In this document: in pieces, positions 18,501-26,827 of the stretch | How the letters are laid out: each line of letters begins with the position of its first letter | Position numbering within the stretch: the stretch's first letter is position 1 | NCBI RefSeq assembly: GCF_012932375.1 | Contig: NZ_JAAIIG010000001.1 | Location: 1-64,000 of the forward strand | DNA from: Bifidobacterium olomucense | GTDB lineage: Bacteria; Actinomycetota; Actinomycetes; Actinomycetales; Bifidobacteriaceae | DNA length: 64,000 nt | Reading direction: 5' to 3' | Made by a program: the position numbers and the translations under genes | The notes under the pieces: model-generated | What the model was told of the DNA's origin: nothing | Seen by the model: the letters and a program-made list of their open reading frames with translations, nothing else | Database searches by the model: none

Positions 18501-21487
18501 AGCCGGAGACTGTGGAGCGTTCGTTTACGGTGGCGTACTACAGGAATGGCGTTTTGGTTGATACGCAGACCGTTACGAAGACGGTGAAGCGTACGGATAC
18601 GTCAATCCCGGTCGAAGAGTCCGACGTACAGTCCGACATGTATGCCGGCTTCCATCTTGCATCCACCGATCCTGCGGTGCCGGGCACGGTGGCTGAGGGC
18701 GGCGTGGTCAAGGCCTACTTCGAGGCGAACGAGCATACGGTGAGCTATGCGTACAAGGACGCACCTGCCGGCGCGCCCGCGTTGCCGCAGTCCGCGCAGG
18801 TGAAGTTTGGCGAAAAGGTCGAGCTTCCTCAGGTGAAGTCCGTGGCCGGTTATGTCTTCCAGGGCTGGACCACCGGTGACGCCACCATCTCTGGCAATGC
18901 GTTCACGATGCCGGACAAGGACGTGACGCTTACCGGCGTGTGGGCGAAGGATGACGGCGCTACCGTGGATCGTTCGTTCACTGTGGAGTACTACAAGAAC
19001 GGCGTGAAGACGGATACTGTCACGGTCACCAAGCGTGTGGGCTTCCATGACACGACGGTTCCCGTGACCGCCCGAGACATTGATGATGCGAAGTATGCCG
19101 GATACCATCTGGATTCCGTCGATCCGTCGGTACCGGGGAACGTCGCCGTTTCGGGTGGCGTGGTCAAGGCCTACTTTGTGCCGAATACCGACACTGGATA
19201 CGTTGTCGAACGGTACTTGGAACAGCTTGACGGTTCGTTCACGGTGTCGGTCGAGCGTTTGACCGGTGCGACGGATGCCAAGGTCACGGTGCCGAGCAAG
19301 GACTATAAGGGATTCTCCCTCGATAAGGATCACAAGGGAAGCGTGTCCTCTGGCACGGTTGCCGCTGATGGTTCGCTGGTGTTGAAGACGTACTACACGC
19401 GCAATTCCTATAAGGTGTCGTTCTCTTATCAGAACGCTCCCGACGGCGCGTCCGTGCCGCAGGATGTCACTGCGAAGTTCGGTGAGATGGTGACGCTTCC
19501 CGATGTCAAGGTTCCGGATGCCGGTGGGTCGAGCAGTTGGACGTTCGACGGTTGGAAGAGCGGTGATGTGACCGTTGCTGACGGCGCGTTTGTGATGCCC
19601 GCGAAGAATGTGTCGTTTACCGGTTCTTGGACCGAGCACAAGACCCCGGAGCCTGAGCCGGAGACTGTGGAGCGTTCGTTTACGGTGGCGTACTACAGGA
19701 ATGGCGTTTTGGTTGATACGCAGACCGTTACGAAGACGGTGAAGCGTACGGACACCGCCATCGCTGTCGAGGCCGCCGATGTGCAGTCCGATAAGTATTC
19801 CGGCTTCCACATGGTTTCCACCGATCCGGTGGTGCCGGGCGTGGTGGCCGTGGATGGCGTGGTCAAGGTCTATTACGAGGCCAATGAGCACACGGTGAGC
19901 TACGCATACAAGGATGCGCCGGAGGGTGCCCCCGATCTTCCGCAGTCCGCGGAGGTGAAGTTCGGCGACAAGACCGAGCTTCCTGAAGTGCAGCCGGTTG
20001 CCGGCTATATCTTCCAAGGGTGGACCACTGATGACGCCACTATCTCCGGCAATGCGTTCACGATGCCGGACAAGGACGTGACGCTCACCGGCGTGTGGAC
20101 GAAGGATACCAATGCCACTGCGGAGCGTTCGTTCACCGTGGAGTACTACAAGAACGGCGTAAAGACGGACACTGTCACGGTCACCAAGCGCATCGGCTTC
20201 CATGACGACACTATTCCTGTCACCGCTCAGGACGTCGATGGAGCGAAGTTCGCCGGGTATCATCTGGATTCCGTCACCCCTGACGTGCCGGGTACCGTCG
20301 CCGTTTCGGGTGGCGTGGTCAAGGCCTACTTCGTGCCGAATACCGACACCGGATACGTTGTCGAACGGTATCTGGAGCAGCTCGACGGTTCGTTCATGGT
20401 GTCGGTCGAGCGGCTGACCGGTACCACCGATGCCAAGGTCACGGTGCCGGACAAGGATTATGAAGGCTTCTCGGCTGCCGCAAATCATGACGGCAACGTG
20501 CTGTCCGGTACGGTTGCCGCTGATGGTTCGCTGGTATTGAAGGCGTACTACACGCGCAACTCGTACAAGGTGTCGTTCTCCTACCGGAACGCTCCCGATG
20601 GCGTGACTGCACCGCAGGATGTCACTGCGAAGTTCGGTGAGACGGTGACGCTTCCCGAGGTTTCGGCTCCGGATGCCGTCGGGGCGAAGTTAAGCAGTTG
20701 GACGTTTGACGGCTGGAAGAGCGGTGATGTGACCGTCTCTGGTGGCGTGTTCGTGATGCCCGCCAAGGATGTCTCGTTTACCGGTTCTTGGACCGAACAC
20801 AAAACCCCCGAGCCTGAGCCGGACCCGGATCCCACTCCTGATCCTGATCCGACTCCCGATCCCGAGCCCAAGCCGGATCCCGACCCGGATCCCACTCCGG
20901 ATCCCGATCCGGAGCCTGAACCGGAGACCGTGGAGCGTTCGTTCACTGTGGTGTACTACAAGAATGGCGTACAAGCCGATACGGTGAAGATCACGAAGAC
21001 GGTGAAGCGTACGGACACATTGATTGCCGTCACGGCATCCGATGTGCAGTCCGATAAGTATGCCGGCTTCCATCTGGTTTCCACCGATCCGTCGGTGCCG
21101 GGCGCGGTGGCCGTAGATGGCGTAGTGAAGGTCTACTTCGAGGCTGATTCCACGCCGGAGCCGAACCCGAATCCGGAGCCGAACCCCGAGCCCACGCCGG
21201 ACCCCGATAAGCCGGGCACTGGCGACACGGATAAGGATGACACGAACAAGCCCAGCGAGGAGCCGTCCACTCCTGACAATTCCGGGAATGGCAACTCCGG
21301 GAATGGCACTTCCGAGAGCGGCGCCTCCAAGCCGACCGGAAACCAGCACGGGAGCAATGCCGTCAACGGGAACGGCCAACATTTGGCAATCTCCGGTACC
21401 TCGGTGGCTGTCGCCGCCGCAACGGCTGTCATGCTTGCCGTGGCCGGTCTCGCCTTTGTACTGGCTCGTCGCCATCATCTCAAGTGA
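15566..21487 (+). CDS. Giant surface protein: M6-type metalloprotease-like domain plus adhesin repeats
   Basis: The ATG at 15566 gives 1973 residues; the open frame runs back to 15329, but that part overlaps the previous gene and lacks a signal. A signal peptide covers about residues 30-57 and ends in FAS. The zincin motif HEFIHTFGAPDLY lies at 266-278, with H266, E267 and H270, as in M6 (immune inhibitor A) peptidases. A propeller-like region follows (about 500-820). Residues about 825-1860 are alternating modules resembling MucBP and SHIRT/InlB-type repeats, with a 385-residue block duplicated. A D/P/E wall-spanning region starts near 1750. The C-terminus is one membrane segment ending RRHHLK, preceded by LAISG rather than LPXTG. 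It is probably exported, anchored and adhesive or proteolytic; its substrate is unknown. Confidence 0.85.
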   Translation: MTMHHAQKQNGNVEGTSVSTVNAARANHGIRNIPNAIIGFLAALAVMATAFIAPTAFASTTEVGNLVFVVRYPGDTVGDNATGFNAIVPNGFTHAGDTYWQRFTDETYDAETSGVNTPPSLREYIAEASGGTVDVKNSFPQTQQDGKVQYITLDHDADYYIQQNADDSIIREVVAKSKAMGFTKADLDRNGDGYLDNLTIIGSVANTNTPNVGRFFGHEATFSDESQTIGTTGLKVSSYNMVYSLYSPSTALSLRPYGPTSGLVAHEFIHTFGAPDLYRYSSDVSADIPVGIWDIMAGTANGLSWPTAQTKKDIGWPVDMTEQTLGAADGESYTMTKSGQAMIFRSPLSSSEYFVVEYRTKQGSIAKPDGSLKGNGIIVYRIDTKVENHTNIEGKDYQYVFRPNGGYKNADALNAQAGLPAFGATRTTIGTTDMSKGLADGAVTLADGSNSGLAFEVTGQDDGSITFKVTHVDYNNLDLWNHVTDGNNGQGFDGTTIQSPKTSSATDGTNLYVLGMSQTNPAIPQVRKFDGANWTTLDASSITGYNAAALAWHDGKLYLAAASYTGKGIGLFAWNTSSSKWDTVTTLPDASFTNALSLASAAGNLVVVADANAYMLSGSSLVKMGDALGASVSGPSIVEMDGVPAVIYGDTNTTVNPWIVATKVARYINGAWNIATISGFNGAASITGSATVGGSTYTVLSAFGKSPVLVKLTNVDGALKQQTLALKDVNLSSDGSLTADADHLYVTGVESTGAVHTYTIALSDLTDEVFNAGSISPKQLGEQVDSGRSSVSSQIVGGNVIVVSGSSNSGSVSVRKFPAPKPAPKQHAYKVEHYQQNAEDDDYTLADTETGLTATTGDLVKAKAKDYTGFTKVDIAQSVESSVLPDNDDLVLKVYYNRNVHTVTYQSTGDVPEGANKVLTQDVRFGAKIAKANDPEAVSGYQFGGWTTTDVTVASDGTFVMPNTDVTFTGTWTKDKTPEPETVERSFTVAYYRNGVLVDTQTVTKTVKRTDTSIPVEESDVQSDMYAGFHLASTDPAVPGTVAEGGVVKAYFEANEHTVSYAYKDAPAGAPALPQSAQVKFGEKVELPQVKSVAGYVFQGWTTGDATISGNAFTMPDKDVTLTGVWAKDDGATVDRSFTVEYYKNGVKTDTVTVTKRVGFHDTTVPVTARDIDDAKYAGYHLDSVDPSVPGNVAVSGGVVKAYFVPNTDTGYVVERYLEQLDGSFTVSVERLTGATDAKVTVPSKDYKGFSLDKDHKGSVSSGTVAADGSLVLKTYYTRNSYKVSFSYQNAPDGASVPQDVTAKFGEMVTLPDVKVPDAGGSSSWTFDGWKSGDVTVADGAFVMPAKNVSFTGSWTEHKTPEPEPETVERSFTVAYYRNGVLVDTQTVTKTVKRTDTAIAVEAADVQSDKYSGFHMVSTDPVVPGVVAVDGVVKVYYEANEHTVSYAYKDAPEGAPDLPQSAEVKFGDKTELPEVQPVAGYIFQGWTTDDATISGNAFTMPDKDVTLTGVWTKDTNATAERSFTVEYYKNGVKTDTVTVTKRIGFHDDTIPVTAQDVDGAKFAGYHLDSVTPDVPGTVAVSGGVVKAYFVPNTDTGYVVERYLEQLDGSFMVSVERLTGTTDAKVTVPDKDYEGFSAAANHDGNVLSGTVAADGSLVLKAYYTRNSYKVSFSYRNAPDGVTAPQDVTAKFGETVTLPEVSAPDAVGAKLSSWTFDGWKSGDVTVSGGVFVMPAKDVSFTGSWTEHKTPEPEPDPDPTPDPDPTPDPEPKPDPDPDPTPDPDPEPEPETVERSFTVVYYKNGVQADTVKITKTVKRTDTLIAVTASDVQSDKYAGFHLVSTDPSVPGAVAVDGVVKVYFEADSTPEPNPNPEPNPEPTPDPDKPGTGDTDKDDTNKPSEEPSTPDNSGNGNSGNGTSESGASKPTGNQHGSNAVNGNGQHLAISGTSVAVAAATAVMLAVAGLAFVLARRHHLK
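18500..21160 (+). repeat. In-frame 1155-bp tandem repeat inside the surface protein gene
   Basis: The segment starting GAGCCGGAGACTGTGGAGCG at 18500 recurs at 19655, an offset of exactly 1155 bp (385 codons), with a long stretch of near identity. A partial third copy begins near 20914 with GAACCGGAGACCGTGGAGCG. The offset keeps the reading frame, so homologous recombination could add or delete whole blocks. Confidence 0.88.
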
Positions 21488-21511
21488 CGCCTGAGTCGTT
21501 GCCGTGATCAG

Positions 21512-21560
21512 CGTGAGGTGCCTGCGTCCATCGATCCGATGGGTGCAGGCACCTCTCACG
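21512..21560 (+). terminator. Terminator after the surface protein gene
   Basis: GAGGTGCCTGC near 21515-21525 is complementary to GCAGGCACCTC at 21545-21555, with an inner CCATCG/CGATGG extension, followed by TTATATAACT. It lies 25 bp after the stop codon. The remaining 230 bp before the DAHP synthase hold no gene that I can support. Confidence 0.8.
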
Positions 21561-21787
21561 TTATATAACTGAATATAGCTAGCTTTATGAACGGTTCTCG
21601 CGAATGGTTCGAATAGTCCGGGCCGGCTGAAGAACAGCGCCGCAACCCAACCAACGTTGCTCCCGTCCCGGCATTCACCTGAGGACGTCCACAAAACGGC
21701 CGGGTGGTTTCCATATCCCGCTATCCATAGGTAAACTATCGCCTTTGTATGCGTACCGATACGTCAAGGCAAGAGAGGAGAGTCGGC

Positions 21788-22933
21788 ATGGCAGCACTTC
21801 GTGGTCCGGATAGTTCCGAGGACGAACGTCGTTTGGGGGAGCAGGCCGTCTTTCCGGAGACGGTCGATATCAACATCCGTCAGCTTGACCCGATTCCTGC
21901 GCCGCGCGCATTCCTGAAAGAGCAGCCGCTGACCGATGCGATGAGTGAACTGGTGCTCCACTCGCGTCAGGAGATTCGCGACGTGCTCAACGGTCGCGAT
22001 GACCGACTGCTGGTAATCGTAGGCCCCTGCTCGATTCACGATCCGAAAGCCGCGCATGAGTATGCCGAAAAGCTGGCTGCCGTCAAGCGCGAACTGGAAG
22101 ACCGTCTGGTCATCGTCATGCGCGTCTACTTCGAAAAGCCACGCACCACGATCGGTTGGAAGGGCCTGATCAACGATCCCGATCTCGATGGCCGCTTCAA
22201 CATCCGCAAAGGCATGTGGCTGGCCCGTAAGGTGCTGACCGATGTGCTGAGCCTCGGCCTGCCCGCTGCCACCGAATGGCTTGATCCGATCACGCCGCAG
22301 TACATTTGCGATGCCATCAGCTGGGGTGCCATCGGTGCGCGCAACACCGAAAGCCAGGTGCACCGCGAGCTGGCCAGCGGCCTGTCGATGCCGGTGGGCT
22401 TCAAGAACTCCACCGACGGCTCCATCAAGGCCGCCGCGGACTCCTGCTATACGTCCGCTTTCGAGCACCACTTCCTGTCCATCAATCTGGACGGTCGCGT
22501 GATTTCCGCCGAAACCAAAGGCAACCCGGACTGCCATCTGGTACTGCGCGGCTCCAGTTCGGGCCCGAACTACGATGCCGAATCCGTTCGCGAAGCGCTG
22601 GAAGCCTTGCGAGCCTCCAAAGCGTCCGGTCCGAGCGAGCATGGCTTGGTCATCGATGCCGCGCACGGCAACTGCGGCAAGGATGAGAATCGTGAGGCTG
22701 AGGTCGTCGAGGAGATTGCCGCTCGCTTGGCTGCGGGCGAGCCTGGTATCACCGGTGTGATGATGGAAAGCTTCCTGAAGGGCGGTCATCAAAAGCCGGC
22801 ACCGCTCGATCAGCTGGTCTATGGTCAGTCCGTGACGGACGCCTGCGTGCCGTGGGATCGTACCAACGAGCTGTTGCACACGCTCGCCGACGCCATCGCC
22901 ACTCGTCGTGCGCTAGGCGAGAATCGTTCCTGA
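21788..22933 (+). CDS. aroG: DAHP synthase, class I (first copy)
   Basis: The 381-residue enzyme condenses phosphoenolpyruvate and erythrose-4-phosphate, the first step of the shikimate pathway to aromatic amino acids. It carries the class I alpha motifs VGPCSIHDPKAA, MRVYFEKPRTTIGWKGLIND, GAIGARNTESQVHRELASGL, PVGFKNSTDGSIK and DAAHGNCGKDE, which include the metal and substrate residues. GAGGAGAG sets the start at 21788; an upstream ATG at 21749 lacks one. A close paralogue follows 131 bp downstream. Tandem isoenzymes usually differ in feedback inhibition by phenylalanine or tyrosine, but I cannot assign which is which; the symbol is generic. Confidence 0.95.
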   Translation: MAALRGPDSSEDERRLGEQAVFPETVDINIRQLDPIPAPRAFLKEQPLTDAMSELVLHSRQEIRDVLNGRDDRLLVIVGPCSIHDPKAAHEYAEKLAAVKRELEDRLVIVMRVYFEKPRTTIGWKGLINDPDLDGRFNIRKGMWLARKVLTDVLSLGLPAATEWLDPITPQYICDAISWGAIGARNTESQVHRELASGLSMPVGFKNSTDGSIKAAADSCYTSAFEHHFLSINLDGRVISAETKGNPDCHLVLRGSSSGPNYDAESVREALEALRASKASGPSEHGLVIDAAHGNCGKDENREAEVVEEIAARLAAGEPGITGVMMESFLKGGHQKPAPLDQLVYGQSVTDACVPWDRTNELLHTLADAIATRRALGENRS

Positions 22934-23064
22934 TACGACGTCTGACGCACGGCATCCGTTAGTCGCTTGCACACTGCATAGGCGGATGCCATCGTGCATG
23001 TCGGTGCCGCTTGCCGTCACTGTTGGGTATTCTTGGGGAGCAGTATTCCCAAGGAGAGCAAACC

Positions 23065-24267
23065 ATGCAACAACAGGACGCCCACATGCGGCCGCTGAAC
23101 CGCCCGGAGGACCTCAAGGCTATTCGTGAGGCGATGGAAGAGGGCAAGAACCCGCTTATCGCCACGGATGTGCCGCGCTGGGAGGATCAGGTCGGTATCA
23201 GTCGCATCGTCAATCGTCGTGTGCTGGAATTCGAGGTACTGCCCACCCCGGCACAGGTGTTGGCTGATCAGCCGCTGACGCCTGAAGCACAGGAGATCGT
23301 GGCTTATTCACGCGATGAGATTCGCGCTTGCCTGTACGGTCAGGATGATCGTCTGCTGGTGATCGTCGGCCCCTGCTCGGTCCATGATCCGAAAGCGGCA
23401 CTGGACTATGCCCGTCGTCTCGCCAAGCTGAAGGATGAGCTCGGCGGCGAACTGCTGATCGTCATGCGCGTCTATTTCGAAAAGCCGCGTACCACGGTCG
23501 GCTGGAAGGGTCTGATCAACGACCCGGATATCGACGGCTCCTGCAATATCAAGAAGGGTCTGCTGCTGGCCCGCAAGACGTTGCTTGATGTACTGGGTAC
23601 CGGTTTGGCCGCCGCCACCGAGTTCCTGGAACCCACCAGTCCGCAGTTCATCGCCGACGCGGTGAGCTGGGGCGCCATCGGTGCGCGCAACACCGAAAGT
23701 CAGGTGCATCGTCAGCTGGCCAGCGGCCTGTCGATGCCGATCGGTTTCAAAAACGCCACCGACGGCTCCATCAAGGCGCCGACCGACTCCTGTTTTGCCG
23801 CCGCTCAGCAGCATACGTTCTTCGGCATCGACCACATGGGTCGTGCCGCCGTGGTCAAAACGCTCGGTAACCCGGACTGTCATGTGGTCCTGCGTGGTTC
23901 GAGCCATGGCCCGAACTATGACGCCGCTTCGGTCAGTGAAGCGCTGGAGACGATCCGTACGCTGATGCCGCAGGAATCCGCTGCCGCCCATGGATTGATC
24001 GTGGATTGTTCGCACGGCAACTCCGGCAAGGATGAGCATCGTCAGGCCGAGGTGGTGCGCGACATCGCCGCGCGTATCGCATCGGGGGAGCAGGGGATCA
24101 CCGGTGTGATGATGGAAAGCTTCATCGAGGGAGGCAATCAAAAGGCCGCGCCGCTCGATCAGCTGGTCTACGGCAAGTCCATTACCGACAAATGCATCTC
24201 TTGGCCCGACACTGAGTCGTTGTTGCGCGAGCTTGCCGAAGCTGTGGCCACTCGCCGCTGGAAGTAA
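23065..24267 (+). CDS. aroG: DAHP synthase, class I (second copy)
   Basis: The 400-residue protein is a paralogue of the gene just upstream. It shares VGPCSVHDPKAAL, MRVYFEKPRTTVGWKGLIND, GAIGARNTESQVHRQLASGL, PIGFKNATDGSIK and the C-terminal GVMMESFIEGGNQK. All active-site motifs are intact, so both copies should be active. Its N-terminus is longer and different (HMRPLNRPEDLKAIREAMEE), the region that contributes to feedback control in this family. AAGGAGAG fixes the start at 23065. The two genes look like an old duplication with diverged regulation; coordinate transcription with the first copy is possible because I see no strong terminator between them. Confidence 0.95.
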   Translation: MQQQDAHMRPLNRPEDLKAIREAMEEGKNPLIATDVPRWEDQVGISRIVNRRVLEFEVLPTPAQVLADQPLTPEAQEIVAYSRDEIRACLYGQDDRLLVIVGPCSVHDPKAALDYARRLAKLKDELGGELLIVMRVYFEKPRTTVGWKGLINDPDIDGSCNIKKGLLLARKTLLDVLGTGLAAATEFLEPTSPQFIADAVSWGAIGARNTESQVHRQLASGLSMPIGFKNATDGSIKAPTDSCFAAAQQHTFFGIDHMGRAAVVKTLGNPDCHVVLRGSSHGPNYDAASVSEALETIRTLMPQESAAAHGLIVDCSHGNSGKDEHRQAEVVRDIAARIASGEQGITGVMMESFIEGGNQKAAPLDQLVYGKSITDKCISWPDTESLLRELAEAVATRRWK

Positions 24268-24338
24268 ACGATTTCAGCGATGCCCCTGCCGGATTGGACG
24301 GCGGGACATCTGCTACCTCTTTCGCGAAAGGAACCATT

Positions 24339-25052
24339 ATGGGTATGAAAACCGTTGTGATCATCGGCGCGTTGGATGAGGAAGTGGCGTTGATCGCCGG
24401 TTCGCTCACACATGTCACCCACATCGCCAAAGGCAGTCTCGACATCGTCTCCGGCACGGTGGATTCCTTTGGCGCTCATGTGATCAAGGTGGTCGCCACT
24501 GTGGGAGGCATGGGATTGGTGAACGCGGCCGCAACCACTCAGCTGCTGATCAGCGAGTTCGCTCCGGATGCCGTGATTTTCTCCGGCATCGCCGGTAACC
24601 TCAACACCCACCTGCATATCAACGATGTGGTGCTCGGCGGCACGCTGCGCTATCTCGACACCGATATGCGTCTGGTGGGGCAGTGGAAGCCGGGTACTGC
24701 CCAAGAGCCCGTCACTGAATTCCACTCCGACGACCGACTGCTCGACGTGGCCGATCAGGCGCTTTCCGCCGCCGGCATCACCCATATCACCGGCATTATC
24801 GCCTCGGGTAACTATTTCGTAGACACTCGGGAAAAGGTCGAAGAGGTTATTCGCCTGACCGGCGCGGATGCCGTGGAAATGGAAGGTGCTGCGGTGGCTC
24901 AGGTGGCCGCGCGCAACGAAGTGCCGGTCTTGGTGATCCGCGCGCTTTCCGACAACGCAGACACCGACTATGAGGTGTTCAAGGAGTTCGATATTTCCGA
25001 GTACGCCGATACCGCCGCCCGTCTGGCCGTGGATATCGTGAAGCGGCTGTAG
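24339..25052 (+). CDS. mtnN: 5'-methylthioadenosine/S-adenosylhomocysteine nucleosidase
   Basis: The 237-residue cytoplasmic enzyme cleaves adenine from S-adenosylhomocysteine and methylthioadenosine. In the activated-methyl cycle this also supplies S-ribosylhomocysteine for LuxS. Family motifs are IIGALDEEVALI at the start, VATVGGMGLVNAAATTQLLI, IFSGIAGNL, ASGNYFVD and GADAVEMEGAAVAQVA, with the catalytic aspartate in IRALSDNAD. AAAGGA precedes the ATG at 24339, which is preferred over an in-frame start at 24294. It follows the DAHP synthase by 71 bp and may be cotranscribed, without a clear metabolic link. Confidence 0.95.
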   Translation: MGMKTVVIIGALDEEVALIAGSLTHVTHIAKGSLDIVSGTVDSFGAHVIKVVATVGGMGLVNAAATTQLLISEFAPDAVIFSGIAGNLNTHLHINDVVLGGTLRYLDTDMRLVGQWKPGTAQEPVTEFHSDDRLLDVADQALSAAGITHITGIIASGNYFVDTREKVEEVIRLTGADAVEMEGAAVAQVAARNEVPVLVIRALSDNADTDYEVFKEFDISEYADTAARLAVDIVKRL

Positions 25053-25284
25053 CTACTGTCCGTTTCATAGATGTGATGTTCACTATGTGAGCGTTCCCGC
25101 CACCTCCACCGTCGCTTGCGCCATACTCATGCGTCAGGCACAGCGATGTGTGGGGGATGTCGCTGGGGCCACAAGCCATACCACCCTTCCTCTGCATGCC
25201 GGTCGTTGTGCTTCATTTTTTCAATGAATACGGATTTCCGCATGAATGAGGCGGAATACGCGCAGCATGAGGGGAAGAAAGAAC

Positions 25285-26598
25285 ATGTCTGCAAGCGCAA
25301 CTGCGGCGATGACGAAAACGGTGAAGAAGGATTCGGTTCCTGATATCATCGCCGCCTCCATGGTCGGTACGGCCATCGAATTCTACGATAACTACTGCTA
25401 CTCCATCGCAGCCGCCAGCTACTTCGGTATGGTGTTCTTCACCGAAGTCGCCAAGTCCAATCAGGCGCTGGCCACGCTGATGGCATTCGTCACCTTCGCT
25501 GTCTCCTTCCTGGCCCGTCCGTTCGGCTCTATGCTGTTCGGCCACTTCGGTGACAAGATGGGCCGCAAGAAGACCCTGGTGATCGCCCTGATGACCATGG
25601 GCATCGCCACCTTCCTGGTCGGCTGCCTGCCGGGCTATGACCAGATCGGTGCTTGGTCCGTGGTGATCCTGTGCATCTGCCGTGCATGCCAGGGTGTGGG
25701 TCTCGCCGGCGAATGGTCCGGTGCCGCGCTGGTCGCCACCGAGAACGCTCCGGCCGACAAGCGTGCTCTCTACGGTTCCTTCCCGAACCTCGGCGCTCCG
25801 ATCGGCTTCTTCTGCGCCTACGGCCTGAACCTGCTGCTCGAATCCAACTTGAGCCAGGAGCAGATGGTGGCTTTCGGTTGGCGCATCCCGTTCCTGTGCT
25901 CCGCCGTGCTGGTGATCATCGGCCTGTACGTGCGTGCCCGCATGTCTGAGACCCCGGTGTTCCGCAAGGCCTCCGAGGAGAAGCGCACCTCCAAGCACCC
26001 GCTGCGTGACCTGCTGCCGTACACCAAGGAAGTCATCCTCGGCACTGTTGCCATGGGCATCACCTACACGCTGTTCTACGTGCTCGGCACTTGGTCCCTC
26101 GCATACGGCGTCAAGGGCCTGAAGTTCACCCAGGGCGAGTACCTGCTCATGCAGATGACCTCCGTGGTCTTCTTCGCCATCTTCATTATCGTCTCCTGCG
26201 TCTACGCCGACAAGGTGGGCCGTAAGAAGGTGCTCATGCTGGTAACCGCCGGCACGCTGATCTTCAGCTTCTTCACCCCGTTGCTGCTCGTGCACTCCGC
26301 GGCTCACATCATGATCTTCCTGTGCGTCGGCTTCGTGCTCATGGGCGGTCTGTTCGGACCATGCGGCGCCTACCTGCCTGAGCTCTTCCCGGTGCACGTG
26401 CGCTACTCTGGCGCAGGCCTGAGCTACAACCTCGCCGCCATCTTCGGTGGCGCATTCGCCCCGACCATCGCCCAGGCCCTGGTTTCCTCCAAGTTCGGCG
26501 TGGCCGGTGTGGGCTGGTACATGGCCATCATGGCCGCCCTCGCCCTGCTTGCGCTGTTCCTGATCAAGGAAAGCAAGGACAAGGATTACGAGCTGTGA
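25285..26598 (+). CDS. MHS-family MFS transporter (ProP/ShiA-like)
   Basis: The 437-residue protein has twelve predicted membrane segments and the metabolite:H+ symporter signatures. These are the GTAIEFYDNYCYS opening, GHFGDKMGRKKTLV between TM2 and TM3, and GEWSGAALVATENAP after TM4. Substrates in this family are organic acids or compatible solutes; shikimate would fit the nearby DAHP synthases, but that is only suggestive. The codon use is markedly uniform and C-ending, as in highly expressed genes. GGGGAAGAAAGAAC precedes the ATG at 25285; two earlier in-frame ATGs lack good sites. The 232-bp upstream gap holds no gene that I can support. Confidence 0.93.
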   Translation: MSASATAAMTKTVKKDSVPDIIAASMVGTAIEFYDNYCYSIAAASYFGMVFFTEVAKSNQALATLMAFVTFAVSFLARPFGSMLFGHFGDKMGRKKTLVIALMTMGIATFLVGCLPGYDQIGAWSVVILCICRACQGVGLAGEWSGAALVATENAPADKRALYGSFPNLGAPIGFFCAYGLNLLLESNLSQEQMVAFGWRIPFLCSAVLVIIGLYVRARMSETPVFRKASEEKRTSKHPLRDLLPYTKEVILGTVAMGITYTLFYVLGTWSLAYGVKGLKFTQGEYLLMQMTSVVFFAIFIIVSCVYADKVGRKKVLMLVTAGTLIFSFFTPLLLVHSAAHIMIFLCVGFVLMGGLFGPCGAYLPELFPVHVRYSGAGLSYNLAAIFGGAFAPTIAQALVSSKFGVAGVGWYMAIMAALALLALFLIKESKDKDYEL

Positions 26599-26692
26599 TG
26601 CGATCCGCGAGCTCTCAGCCGAACGCAAGGCATAGAGCATAGAGTTGTCAGCGATGCGCGATTGATAAGGCGCGACTTGATAACTTGGCATA

Positions 26693-26730
26693 GTCGAATG
26701 GCTCTCCTCACCCGAGGAGAGCCATTCGAC
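26693..26730. terminator. Perfect 17-bp hairpin after the MHS transporter
   Basis: GTCGAATGGCTCTCCTC (26693-26709) and its exact reverse complement (26714-26730) flank a 4-base loop. No T-run follows, so it could act with Rho, protect the 3' end, or be a protein-binding palindrome. Confidence 0.75.
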
Positions 26731-26827
26731 GTATATGCGCAATGAGCGTCAGATAAAAATGAACAATAGGCGAACTTACGTAGTTCCACAGTGATGCTAC
26801 ATACTCCGCGTTCTACTCTTGAGAATC

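Noticed and set aside
18602-20488. 628-codon minus-strand frame antisense to the surface protein repeats
   Set aside because: It mirrors the repeats of the sense gene, and no ribosome binding site or family was recognised.
25213-26742. 509-codon minus-strand frame antisense to the MHS transporter
   Set aside because: Composition is rich in H, E, Q and G, typical of an antisense shadow, and the sense strand encodes a clear transporter.
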